DNA of 5,924 nucleotides from TMED-70 sp036164085 (GTDB lineage Bacteria > Chloroflexota > Dehalococcoidia > Lucifugimonadales > Lucifugimonadaceae), in the NCBI GenBank assembly GCA_036164085.1, contig JAYZJV010000044.1, positions 1 to 5,924 of the forward strand, read 5' to 3'. Positions 1 to 5,924 of the stretch are shown here, piece by piece (position 1 is the stretch's first letter; the number at the start of each line of letters is the position of its first letter). A program made the translations under genes and the position numbers. The notes beneath the pieces are model-generated. The model was not told the DNA's origin, searched no databases, and worked only from the letters and a program-made list of their open reading frames with translations.

Positions 1-49
1 AATTATATTAAATTACTTTATATCTCAATTATAAATTATTACGCAATAG

Positions 50-55
50 TATAAA
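50..55 (+). promoter_or_regulatory. Possible -10 box for the first membrane-protein gene
   Basis: TATAAA matches the sigma-70 type -10 consensus at five of six positions. A start site about 7 bases downstream would give a leader of roughly 25 nt that contains the AGGAGA ribosome binding site. No convincing -35 element lies 16-18 bases upstream, and the whole region is so AT-rich that chance matches are likely. Confidence 0.3.
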
Positions 56-74
56 ATTCATAACATATGGTTAC

Positions 75-80
75 AGGAGA
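75..80 (+). promoter_or_regulatory. Ribosome binding site deciding the start at 87
   Basis: AGGAGA is a strong Shine-Dalgarno match ending 6 bases before the ATG at 87, which is ideal spacing. It supports that start over the out-of-frame ATG at 67, which reads only 11 codons to a TAG. Confidence 0.75.
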
Positions 81-86
81 TAATAA

Positions 87-752
87 ATGTTTGATTTTAT
101 AGGTGTAGCAATTGGAATATTATTTGCAATTCTTATTATCTCTGGGGTTATTTTTCTGATTGGCTATTCATTAAAAAATTCTGGCGTAAAAATAAGCTTT
201 GATCTTTCATTAAATGGTTATTTTTATTTTGTTAGATTAATTTCTGGAGGAGTATTTTGTTTAGCAGGGATTTCAAGGATTTTACAAGGTATTTTTGCAT
301 CTATATTTGGGTCAAGTTTTAGCTATGAAATGATTAATGTATCAGAAAACCTTACAGGCTCTAATAAATCTGACAATAATCTGATGTACGATGGAAGCGT
401 TGAGGCTAGTTTATTTACAGGGGTAACAACCGCAATAATTAGTGGAATAATTTATTTGGTTCACGTATATCTTCAAAGAAAAAATGATCTTTCAAATGAA
501 AACAGTACCTCTAATGATATATTGTTCAAAATTTTGGTATTTGCCGGAACTGTTTTTTTCGGACTAATATCTATTACAGCTCTAGTTGGAACTATTGACG
601 AACTCTATAAATTTATCCTCTTTGATTCTGTGAAAAATGTCGATGATTGGAGAAGAGGAGTTCCAGGAGAACCATTGTCAATTGCTATTAGCTCAGTAAT
701 CATCTGGAGCATTACACTAAGAAGATTAATAAATATAATTTCAAAAAAATAA
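87..752 (+). CDS. Multi-pass membrane protein, possibly DUF5671-like
   Basis: This encodes a 221-residue integral membrane protein that I do not recognise with certainty. Hydrophobic segments lie at about residues 5-27, 46-75, 106-129, 145-178 and 196-215. The pattern of a long first helix, a polar linker, a second helix and a basic exit seems to occur twice. The first unit is about 46-132, ending in QRK, and the second is about 145-213, ending in LRR. This internal duplication recalls DUF5671-type membrane proteins, which are known from Chloroflexi among others, but the assignment rests on architecture only. Residues 80-105 and 131-144 are polar, Asn/Ser-rich loops. No enzyme motif or metal ligand cluster is visible. 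The start is fixed by AGGAGA six bases upstream. The gene converges on the dehydrogenase gene, with 3 bases between the stops, so it is not part of that operon. The upstream neighbour lies outside the window. Confidence 0.85.
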   Translation: MFDFIGVAIGILFAILIISGVIFLIGYSLKNSGVKISFDLSLNGYFYFVRLISGGVFCLAGISRILQGIFASIFGSSFSYEMINVSENLTGSNKSDNNLMYDGSVEASLFTGVTTAIISGIIYLVHVYLQRKNDLSNENSTSNDILFKILVFAGTVFFGLISITALVGTIDELYKFILFDSVKNVDDWRRGVPGEPLSIAISSVIIWSITLRRLINIISKK

Positions 753-755
753 TAG

Positions 756-1808
756 TTATTGCATTATATGAACTTTGATTGATCCAGAGTTTTTATCATA
801 AGCTACCTTAAATCCTTCTTGAATTTTTTCTAATGAGTATTCATGAGTTACTATTTCTTTATATGGATGATTGCCAGAAGATAAAATATCAACCGCAATT
901 TCAAAATCATGTTTTCCATTAATGTTTGCATAACAAGTAGCTGGAATAAAACTTATTTCTTTGATCATAGGTTGCAAAAAGTCAATTTCTACAGGGTTTC
1001 TAAATCCACCTAATACAATTACTTTCCCTGTATTTTTTACACATTTTGCTGCTTGTACAAGAGGACCAGCAGATGTCCCTCCAATAGTTTCAACAACAAC
1101 GTCGACACCAATTCCATTTGTTAATTCAAAGCATTTTTCTTCTAATTCTCCAGGATCTGCATTAACCACAAAATCTGCACCCATTTTTTTTGCAGCTTCT
1201 GCTTGATGAGGATATTTCGCTGATGCAATAATAATTTTAGCTCCAAAATATTTCGCAACTGCAATTGAAGATAGGCCAATAGTTGAAGATCCCACTATAG
1301 CTACACTTTCTCCAGGCAAAAATTGTGCAAACCTAAAACCGTGAACTGAAACTGCCATATGTTCAACTAAAGCTCCATCTTTCCAATCCATTTGATCAGA
1401 AATTTTAAATAAACCATTTGGCTTTCTAGTTATATATTCTGAAAAGCCTCCTCCTGATTCTTCTGCGGGATTAATGCAGTGTCTAAATTGGCCATATTTA
1501 CAAAAATGACAATTATTACAAGATTTTCCAGCTCCAATATTATCTATAGCAACTCTGTCACCAACCCTTAACGAGCCTCTATATAAATTTGGCAACTCTT
1601 CTATCACTCCAGCAATTTCATGACCACTTGGAACTACTTGAGGCTCCGTTCTCTCATTAGTCATATGTAAATCAGAGCCACAAATTCCTGAAGATTTTAT
1701 ATTAACGATTGCAGCTCCATTAAAAATATTTGGGAAAGGAATTTTTTGAACAATATAATCACCAGTTCCATCATCCAAGGCTGCAGTGATTTCATTTTGA
1801 CTAGTCAC
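756..1808 (-). CDS. Zinc-dependent medium-chain alcohol/polyol dehydrogenase
   Basis: This is a cytosolic oxidoreductase of the zinc-containing MDR (alcohol/threonine/sorbitol dehydrogenase) superfamily, expected to interconvert an alcohol and a carbonyl with NAD(P). At 350 residues it has the normal family length. The GroES-like catalytic domain (about 1-150) carries the catalytic-zinc motif G41-I-C43-G-S-D46-L-H48, the GHE motif (H63, E64) and E149-H150. The structural zinc lobe has C97, C100, C103 and C111 in the classic CxxCxxCx7C spacing. The Rossmann domain begins at about 168 with the glycine loop G173-SSTI-G178. The end of its second strand (about 192-199, ASAKYP) lacks the Asp typical of strict NAD users, so NADP(H) use is possible. 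The start is GTG, set by AAAGGAGA just upstream; the overlapping ATG two bases earlier runs straight into TGA. The gene is last of an apparent three-gene minus-strand operon after the MFS carrier and a small membrane protein. The substrate is unknown. Confidence 0.93.
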   Translation of the reverse strand: MTSQNEITAALDDGTGDYIVQKIPFPNIFNGAAIVNIKSSGICGSDLHMTNERTEPQVVPSGHEIAGVIEELPNLYRGSLRVGDRVAIDNIGAGKSCNNCHFCKYGQFRHCINPAEESGGGFSEYITRKPNGLFKISDQMDWKDGALVEHMAVSVHGFRFAQFLPGESVAIVGSSTIGLSSIAVAKYFGAKIIIASAKYPHQAEAAKKMGADFVVNADPGELEEKCFELTNGIGVDVVVETIGGTSAGPLVQAAKCVKNTGKVIVLGGFRNPVEIDFLQPMIKEISFIPATCYANINGKHDFEIAVDILSSGNHPYKEIVTHEYSLEKIQEGFKVAYDKNSGSIKVHIMQ

Positions 1809-1812
1809 ATTT

Positions 1813-1820
1813 TCTCCTTT
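1813..1820 (-). promoter_or_regulatory. Ribosome binding site selecting a GTG start
   Basis: Read on the minus strand this is AAAGGAGA, an almost perfect Shine-Dalgarno sequence 4 bases before the GTG at 1808. The sequence across the start is ATGTGA: the ATG at 1810-1808 is followed at once by TGA, so only the GTG frame gives a protein. Confidence 0.8.
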
Positions 1821-1852
1821 AAGTTTTTTAGTTATTAAATACTTAAGATATT

Positions 1853-2047
1853 TTACTTTTTACGAGAAAAAAACAAAATAAATGCATATAAAGTAAAAAA
1901 TAAAACTAATCCAATTATAAAAATTGCAATCAATAAATTTTCAGAAAATCCAGATATAAAATCTGTTACCCATTTTGCAAAATCAGGATTTATTGAATCC
2001 CCATGATGATTTAATGCTTCGGATTGCTTTAATGGTTTAAGAAACAT
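1853..2047 (-). CDS. Small single-span membrane protein coupled to the MFS gene
   Basis: This is a 64-residue protein that I do not recognise. Residues 1-36 are polar and net acidic. Residues 38-60 form one strongly hydrophobic membrane span (LLIAIFIIGLVLFF core), and the chain ends in the basic tail SRKK. By the positive-inside rule the C-terminus should be cytoplasmic and the N-terminus outside. No cleavable signal peptide or lipobox is seen. The ATG directly follows the TAA of the MFS gene (TAAATG, no spacer), and no good Shine-Dalgarno sequence lies in the MFS 3' end, which suggests translation by reinitiation of ribosomes leaving the MFS gene. A 44-base gap separates it from the dehydrogenase start. 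The arrangement suggests an accessory subunit or stability factor of the carrier, but this is inference. Chance ORF status is unlikely given the clean span, the basic tail and the operon position. Confidence 0.7.
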   Translation of the reverse strand: MFLKPLKQSEALNHHGDSINPDFAKWVTDFISGFSENLLIAIFIIGLVLFFTLYAFILFFSRKK

Positions 2048-3316
2048 TTAATTTGCAAGTCTTTTATGAAATCTGGATGAAAATCTTTTTTCACTTATCG
2101 AGAAAGAAGCAATTGAAGCAATTACAAGAGATATAACTCCAACCCATAATCCAAAATCATAATTTCCAAAAATATCGTAAACCATTCCAAATAACAGTAC
2201 AGCTCCAGCTCCTCCCAGTTGATGAGACATATTTATCAGACCAACTAAAGATCCAAGTCTTTTTTGACCGTAAATTTCTGATGTCAAAGCAGTTGTAAGT
2301 GGTACAGTTGCCAACCAAGACATACCTCCAACTATTGCGAATGCCCATAATGCTAATTGACCAGTTAAAAGCAATAATGCAAGAAATGCTATACCTCTAG
2401 TAGCATAAACAAGGCCCAAAATTATTCTTCTTTGAAAAATGTCTGAGAAATAACCTGAACAAAAAACTGAGACCCCATTCACTGCACTCAGAACGCCAAA
2501 AGATAATGCTGCCTCAGAAGTTGAAATGTTTTCTGAAATAGCCCATTTTATAAAATGCACAGAAATAGATGCAGTAGTGATTCCGCAAACAAAATATCCT
2601 ATTGATAGTTGCCACATTGGTTTTGAGTTATAAGCAGTTGTCCATTTATCTACCCACAAAGGTCCTGATTCTTTAGAAGAGTGGTTGACATCTTGATCAG
2701 AATCTTCACTGGTCAAATTAATATCTCTAGGATCATTTTTCAAAACAATTATAGATGTTGGAACAACAAGAATAAGTCCAAATAAACCAACTACAATCCA
2801 TGCTAATTGCCAGCTATAATTTATAGCAATAAAAGTCAATAATGGGATAAAAAACAGACTCCCTATTGAACCTCCAGCCATAACAGCACCCATTGCTACT
2901 CCTCTCCTTTTCGCAAACCATTTTGAAAGAATAATGCCCAAAGGACCTCCTGTTCCAGTGGCAAATGAAATCAAAAAACCATAATAAAAAGAGAGTGTAA
3001 AGATATTATAAGAAGTAGCAACTAATATTGAGCTAAGAGAAACAATTATAGAACAGAAAACCATCACGATTTTAGGACCATATTTGTCAGATAATTGACC
3101 AATTATAGGATTTGCCAATCCATTAACTAGCCAACCTATGCTTGCAGCCAAACTAATAGATGATACATTCACTTCCCACTCTGATCCCCATATATCAACA
3201 AAAATCCCAAATCCTTGTCTAGTTCCTATCCCAACTGCGTTGAAAAGAAATAGCACACCAACAATTAACCATCCATAATAAATCTTTTTTGATCGAATTG
3301 AAAATATATTTAGCAT
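2048..3316 (-). CDS. MFS transporter, monocarboxylate/oxalate-formate type
   Basis: This is a 422-residue major facilitator superfamily carrier of the inner membrane, of typical length with 12 predicted helices. Approximate spans are 13-33, 53-73, 82-101, 105-128, 140-160, 170-192, 235-257, 270-291, 297-317, 322-345, 354-378 and 388-407. A polar central loop of about 40 residues (193-234) joins the halves. The loop 2-3 signature is G73-QLSDKYGPK and its counterpart in the second half is G288-YFSDIFQRR. The opening YYGWLIVG and the helix 1 segment GTRQGFGIFV resemble the monocarboxylate/oxalate-formate (OFA, MCT-like) branch. Proton-coupled or antiport uptake of a small carboxylate is therefore plausible, though the substrate is not determined. 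The ATG at 3316 lacks a strong ribosome binding site; a weak GTAGG lies about 13 bases upstream. It is the first gene of the minus-strand operon, and its stop abuts the start of the small membrane protein. Confidence 0.9.
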   Translation of the reverse strand: MLNIFSIRSKKIYYGWLIVGVLFLFNAVGIGTRQGFGIFVDIWGSEWEVNVSSISLAASIGWLVNGLANPIIGQLSDKYGPKIVMVFCSIIVSLSSILVATSYNIFTLSFYYGFLISFATGTGGPLGIILSKWFAKRRGVAMGAVMAGGSIGSLFFIPLLTFIAINYSWQLAWIVVGLFGLILVVPTSIIVLKNDPRDINLTSEDSDQDVNHSSKESGPLWVDKWTTAYNSKPMWQLSIGYFVCGITTASISVHFIKWAISENISTSEAALSFGVLSAVNGVSVFCSGYFSDIFQRRIILGLVYATRGIAFLALLLLTGQLALWAFAIVGGMSWLATVPLTTALTSEIYGQKRLGSLVGLINMSHQLGGAGAVLLFGMVYDIFGNYDFGLWVGVISLVIASIASFSISEKRFSSRFHKRLAN

Positions 3317-3324
3317 TATTTATT

Positions 3325-3334
3325 TAGGTACCTA
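3325..3334. repeat. Perfect 10-base palindrome, operator candidate
   Basis: TAGGTACCTA is a perfect inverted repeat without spacer. It stands out because it holds most of the G and C in a very AT-rich intergenic stretch. It overlaps the position expected for the -35 box of the RND gene (3325-3330, with a 17-base spacer to TATAAT) and would lie in the leader of the MFS mRNA. A regulator bound here could affect both genes. No second copy was noticed in the window, and no regulator gene is present. Confidence 0.3.
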
Positions 3335-3347
3335 CAAATCTTATTTT

Positions 3348-3353
3348 TATAAT
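3348..3353 (+). promoter_or_regulatory. Consensus -10 box, suggests leaderless RND mRNA
   Basis: TATAAT is a perfect -10 match that ends 8 bases before the ATG at 3362. A start site 6-8 bases downstream would fall at about 3359-3362, on or next to the start codon. No Shine-Dalgarno sequence lies between the box and the ATG, which fits leaderless initiation. The -35 position reads TAGGTA, a poor match. Confidence 0.45.
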
Positions 3354-3361
3354 AATATTAA

Positions 3362-5924
3362 ATGATGAACTTTTATGAAAAAATTTCAAAGCTTTTTGTC
3401 GATAACCCTCGAAAGTTCTTTATATTATTTATATTCATTACCATAGGACTAGCACTGTCATACTCATTAATTCCTTATCAAGGGGACGCATCAACGTCTC
3501 CTAATGATCCTATAATAGACCTAGATATAGATATATCAAAAAAATTTTCAGACGAAGTGCATTTTGCTTTATATCTTATTGAAGTTCCAAAAGGAGAAGA
3601 TATCCTTTCGAAAAAATACTTACTAGAAATATTTAATGCCTCTGAAGAGTTAAGATTAAGCGACTCTAAAAATGAGCTCTCCCCAAGTACAGTTGAGAGG
3701 AAAAAACACCTTTTTAAGTATGTAGATTCAGATACTTCAATAGAGGTTAACGGAATTCTAACTTTAGCAGATGTAGTAAACAACATATTACTTGTAAACC
3801 CTAGATATAACAAAAGCCTTAAAAATGCTTCAAATGAAGAAGTAAAAGAGGTAATATCAAGTGTCTTAAAAGGTGATCAAATAAAAGATATTAAAAGAAA
3901 TATAAGTATTCATTCAAATATAGAAAAGAAAAATATAAATGGGAAAGTAATTGATTGGTGGACTTCACCTGCAATGTTAATAGTTGTACTTGGTAACAAT
4001 GAATCACTTGGAGGAGGGTCTCAAAGAGTAGCACTTGGAGGAGATAAAAATACTCTTGATAAAGAAGAATTCAATATTAATATTTTAGAAGTTCTAAAGC
4101 AAGAAATGCAAACATTAAAAATATGGGGAATTGCAATTGATGTGAATACTGAAGGAGAAAGACAAGGAACTTCCTCAGCTTTATTCATAACATTAACTGT
4201 TATAGCAGCAGTTGCAGTAGTAGGCCTTTCTCTAAGGTCTTATTGGGCAGTTGTTCTAGTAGGGATAGGGCTCTCAACTCTAATGATCTGGTTAAAAGGG
4301 ATCTCATTTTTATTAGGTCTTAAAGGGGGGTTGATTTCTGACTTAATTGTGCCAATTGCTATGGTTTCATTTGGAGTAGACTTTGCCGTACATTCGATTA
4401 GAAGATACCAAGAAGAAAAAAGTAATAATATAACTTTTGATAAAAAGTTTATTATTGCATTTGGAGGAGTAGGGTCAGCATTAACATTAGCTTTTATAAG
4501 TGATGCTATTGCTTTTTTATCTAACATAACTGCAGGGATAGAATCTGTTGTGCATTTTGGTCTTGCTGCAGGAGTAGCAGCGTTTGCATCTTACATTGTA
4601 TTAGGAATATATGCACCTTTCATTCTTTCGAAAATAGATTCAATAGACAATAAGAAAAATAAAAATAAAATTTTTTGGACAATAGAAGCAATAGGATCCG
4701 CAGGTCTTTCAGGAGGCTCTGTTATTGTTTTCTTACTTGTGTCTCCATTAATTGGGATAATTATGATTCTAACTAACTTACTTATGTTTTTATTATTACC
4801 CGTATATTTAGTAAGCAGATCTAAAAAAAATATTGAAAAAGAAGAAAAAATAAATAATAAAAATATTTTTGTTAAATTTGAAGAAATGTTTAGCAATATC
4901 ATTATATTTTTTGCAAAAAAACCATATTTAACAATTCTTATATTTTCATTAATAACAGTCTATTCTACTTTTTTAGCATTTAAACTTGAAGCAAGATTTG
5001 AAGTCGCAGATTTTTTCAATGAAGAATCAGAGTTTGTAGTTGGATTAGATAAGCTAGATTATCACTTTGGAGACACCACAGGTGAAATTGGGGTGATATA
5101 TATCAAGGGGGACTTAGCAAACCCAAGTGCTATTAAAGATTTGAAACAGTTACTAGAAAATTTAGATAGTATAGACTTTTTAGCTCATGACAAAATGGGG
5201 GAATTATTATTAATTGAACCAAATTTGATTTCCTTAATAGAACAGAAAAACCTTTCTGGGAATGATAAAGAAGAAAATCAAAAAACCTTTGAAAATTTAA
5301 TAAACGAAGGACTGATAAATGAAAACAATGAAGAATTTTATTCACCAAATAGAATTAAATTTACACTTATAAAAGATGAAAATGAATTTTCTACAGTTTT
5401 TAGAGTAGGAATTCCAGATTCAGCTAATCAAAATATTACAACTCTTGCAAGAAATGATTTAGAAAATGAACTAGAATTTCTAAAAAATAAGCCCTATATT
5501 ACTGAATATGGAATAACGGGTTCTCCCTTTGTTAGAGACATAGAATTATCCTCAGCAACAAAATCTTTATATAAATCTATACCAATTGCTGCATTTGCTT
5601 CATTTATAGTGCTACTAATAACATTTAGATCAATAAGATATGCTTTAGTAACAGTAATTCCTATTGGTTTAGTTGTAAGTTGGTTATATGGAATTATGTA
5701 TATTGGTGGTTACTCTTTAAATTTAGTTACAGCTACAATAGGAGCAATATCAATAGGAGTAGGAATAGATTTCTCAATCCATATAACTCAAAGATTTAGA
5801 GAAGAGATAAGAAAAAATCCCTATGATGTAGCTCTTCAAAAAACTTTAAATGGTACAGGAATTGCATTATTGGGCTCAGCAATGTCTAGCATTATTGGTT
5901 TTGCAATTATGGGATTTGCTCCAA
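3362..5924 (+). CDS. RND-superfamily exporter, MMPL/HAE3 type (3' truncated by window)
   Basis: This is a large inner-membrane exporter of the RND superfamily (MMPL domain, hydrophobe/amphiphile efflux-3 type), probably proton-driven and moving lipids or hydrophobic compounds. About 854 residues are present and the frame is open at the window edge. The architecture is the duplicated RND plan: helix 1 (about 20-37), external loop 1 (38-270), helices 2-6 (273-422), an additional hydrophobic stretch (448-484), helix 7 (522-540), external loop 2 (about 541-738), and helices 8-11 (741-853). Helix 12 and the tail are missing beyond the edge. The two helix-4-type motifs, G338-V-D340-F-A-V-H344 and G801-I-D803-F-S-I-H807, carry the Asp expected to relay protons and are each followed by a basic RRYQEE/QRFREE exit. 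An in-frame TAA at 3359-3361 directly before ATGATG fixes the start at 3362 or 3365. The gene is divergent from the MFS operon, and its substrate is unknown. Confidence 0.92.
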   Translation, partial: MMNFYEKISKLFVDNPRKFFILFIFITIGLALSYSLIPYQGDASTSPNDPIIDLDIDISKKFSDEVHFALYLIEVPKGEDILSKKYLLEIFNASEELRLSDSKNELSPSTVERKKHLFKYVDSDTSIEVNGILTLADVVNNILLVNPRYNKSLKNASNEEVKEVISSVLKGDQIKDIKRNISIHSNIEKKNINGKVIDWWTSPAMLIVVLGNNESLGGGSQRVALGGDKNTLDKEEFNINILEVLKQEMQTLKIWGIAIDVNTEGERQGTSSALFITLTVIAAVAVVGLSLRSYWAVVLVGIGLSTLMIWLKGISFLLGLKGGLISDLIVPIAMVSFGVDFAVHSIRRYQEEKSNNITFDKKFIIAFGGVGSALTLAFISDAIAFLSNITAGIESVVHFGLAAGVAAFASYIVLGIYAPFILSKIDSIDNKKNKNKIFWTIEAIGSAGLSGGSVIVFLLVSPLIGIIMILTNLLMFLLLPVYLVSRSKKNIEKEEKINNKNIFVKFEEMFSNIIIFFAKKPYLTILIFSLITVYSTFLAFKLEARFEVADFFNEESEFVVGLDKLDYHFGDTTGEIGVIYIKGDLANPSAIKDLKQLLENLDSIDFLAHDKMGELLLIEPNLISLIEQKNLSGNDKEENQKTFENLINEGLINENNEEFYSPNRIKFTLIKDENEFSTVFRVGIPDSANQNITTLARNDLENELEFLKNKPYITEYGITGSPFVRDIELSSATKSLYKSIPIAAFASFIVLLITFRSIRYALVTVIPIGLVVSWLYGIMYIGGYSLNLVTATIGAISIGVGIDFSIHITQRFREEIRKNPYDVALQKTLNGTGIALLGSAMSSIIGFAIMGFAP

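Larger units (their letters stand above)
3317..3361. promoter_or_regulatory. Divergent promoter region for MFS operon and RND exporter
   Basis: Only 45 bases separate the two divergent start codons, so both promoters must lie here or inside the neighbouring reading frames. Overlapping -10-like boxes occur on both strands: TATAAT at 3348-3353 (+), and TATAAA read on the minus strand at 3351-3346. A minus start site near 3339 would give the MFS mRNA a leader of about 22 nt. A 10-base palindrome sits between that box and the MFS start. Such overlap would make the two promoters compete or respond together. Confidence 0.5.

Noticed and set aside
67..102. Short upstream reading frame of 11 codons overlapping the start of the first gene
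   Set aside because: It has no ribosome binding site of its own and no attenuator-like content. The AGGAGA serves the ATG at 87.
748..760. Small AT-only inverted repeat (AATAA/TTATT, 3-base loop) between the convergent stops, next to an A-run
   Set aside because: Five A-U pairs are too weak for a credible intrinsic terminator, and such repeats are expected by chance at this composition.
961..1206. Plus-strand open frame of 81 codons
   Set aside because: It lies antisense inside the dehydrogenase, which has all family motifs. The low-complexity Thr/Pro/Ser product is a shadow.
1837..1853. Imperfect AT-rich repeat (AAATA ... TATTT around CTTAAG) in the gap before the dehydrogenase
   Set aside because: The 5-bp A-U stem with a 7-base loop is too weak for a terminator or attenuator. 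CTTAAG is a 6-base palindrome expected by chance.
2157..2348. Minus-strand open frame of 63 codons
   Set aside because: It is an alternative frame inside the MFS gene with no ribosome binding site and no recognisable content.
3478..5348. Several minus-strand open frames of 71-111 codons (3478-3813, 4240-4527, 4591-4902, 5133-5348)
   Set aside because: All lie antisense to the continuous RND exporter frame, whose motifs stay in one frame from 3362 to the window end. They arise from its AT-rich codons.
3362..5924. Possible frameshift in the exporter, because no stop codon is seen
   Set aside because: The frame was checked at the start, at the first GVDF motif and at the second GIDF motif and is the same throughout. 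The protein simply runs off the window edge.

Overview
The window is a gene-dense, AT-rich (roughly 30% GC by eye) bacterial chromosomal segment. Arginine is mostly AGA, Shine-Dalgarno sites are of the AGGAG/AGGAGA type, and intergenic gaps run from 0 to 45 bases. The mix of a zinc-dependent medium-chain dehydrogenase, a carboxylate-type MFS carrier, an MMPL/HAE3-type RND exporter and a DUF5671-like membrane protein would fit a streamlined marine bacterium, for example an AT-rich SAR202-type Chloroflexota. That placement is an inference from gene content and composition, and no taxonomic marker gene is present.

Layout: (1) 1-86, a short leader with a possible -10 box and a good ribosome binding site. 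(2) 87-752 (+), a 221-residue multi-pass membrane protein of unknown function. (3) 756-1808 (-), a zinc-dependent alcohol/polyol-type dehydrogenase with a GTG start, converging on gene 1 with only 3 bases between stop codons. (4) 1853-2047 (-), a 64-residue single-span membrane protein whose ATG directly follows the stop of the next gene. (5) 2048-3316 (-), a 12-helix MFS transporter. (6) 3317-3361, a compact divergent control region. (7) 3362 to the window end (+), an RND-superfamily exporter cut off by the window edge after about 854 residues.

The three minus-strand genes (MFS, small membrane protein, dehydrogenase) look like one operon transcribed from the 3317-3361 region. The simplest reading is uptake of a small organic compound, possibly a carboxylate or hydroxy acid, followed by oxidation or reduction in the cytoplasm. 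The substrate cannot be read from the sequence. The RND exporter is transcribed divergently from the same 45-base region. Its -10 box lies so close to the start codon that its mRNA may be leaderless.

No RNA genes, insertion sequences, CRISPR arrays, defence genes or clear rho-independent terminators were seen. No wholly novel system is evident. The items most worth a second look are the fused MFS/small-protein pair, the divergent promoter region with its perfect palindrome, and the extra hydrophobic hairpin in the middle of the RND protein.
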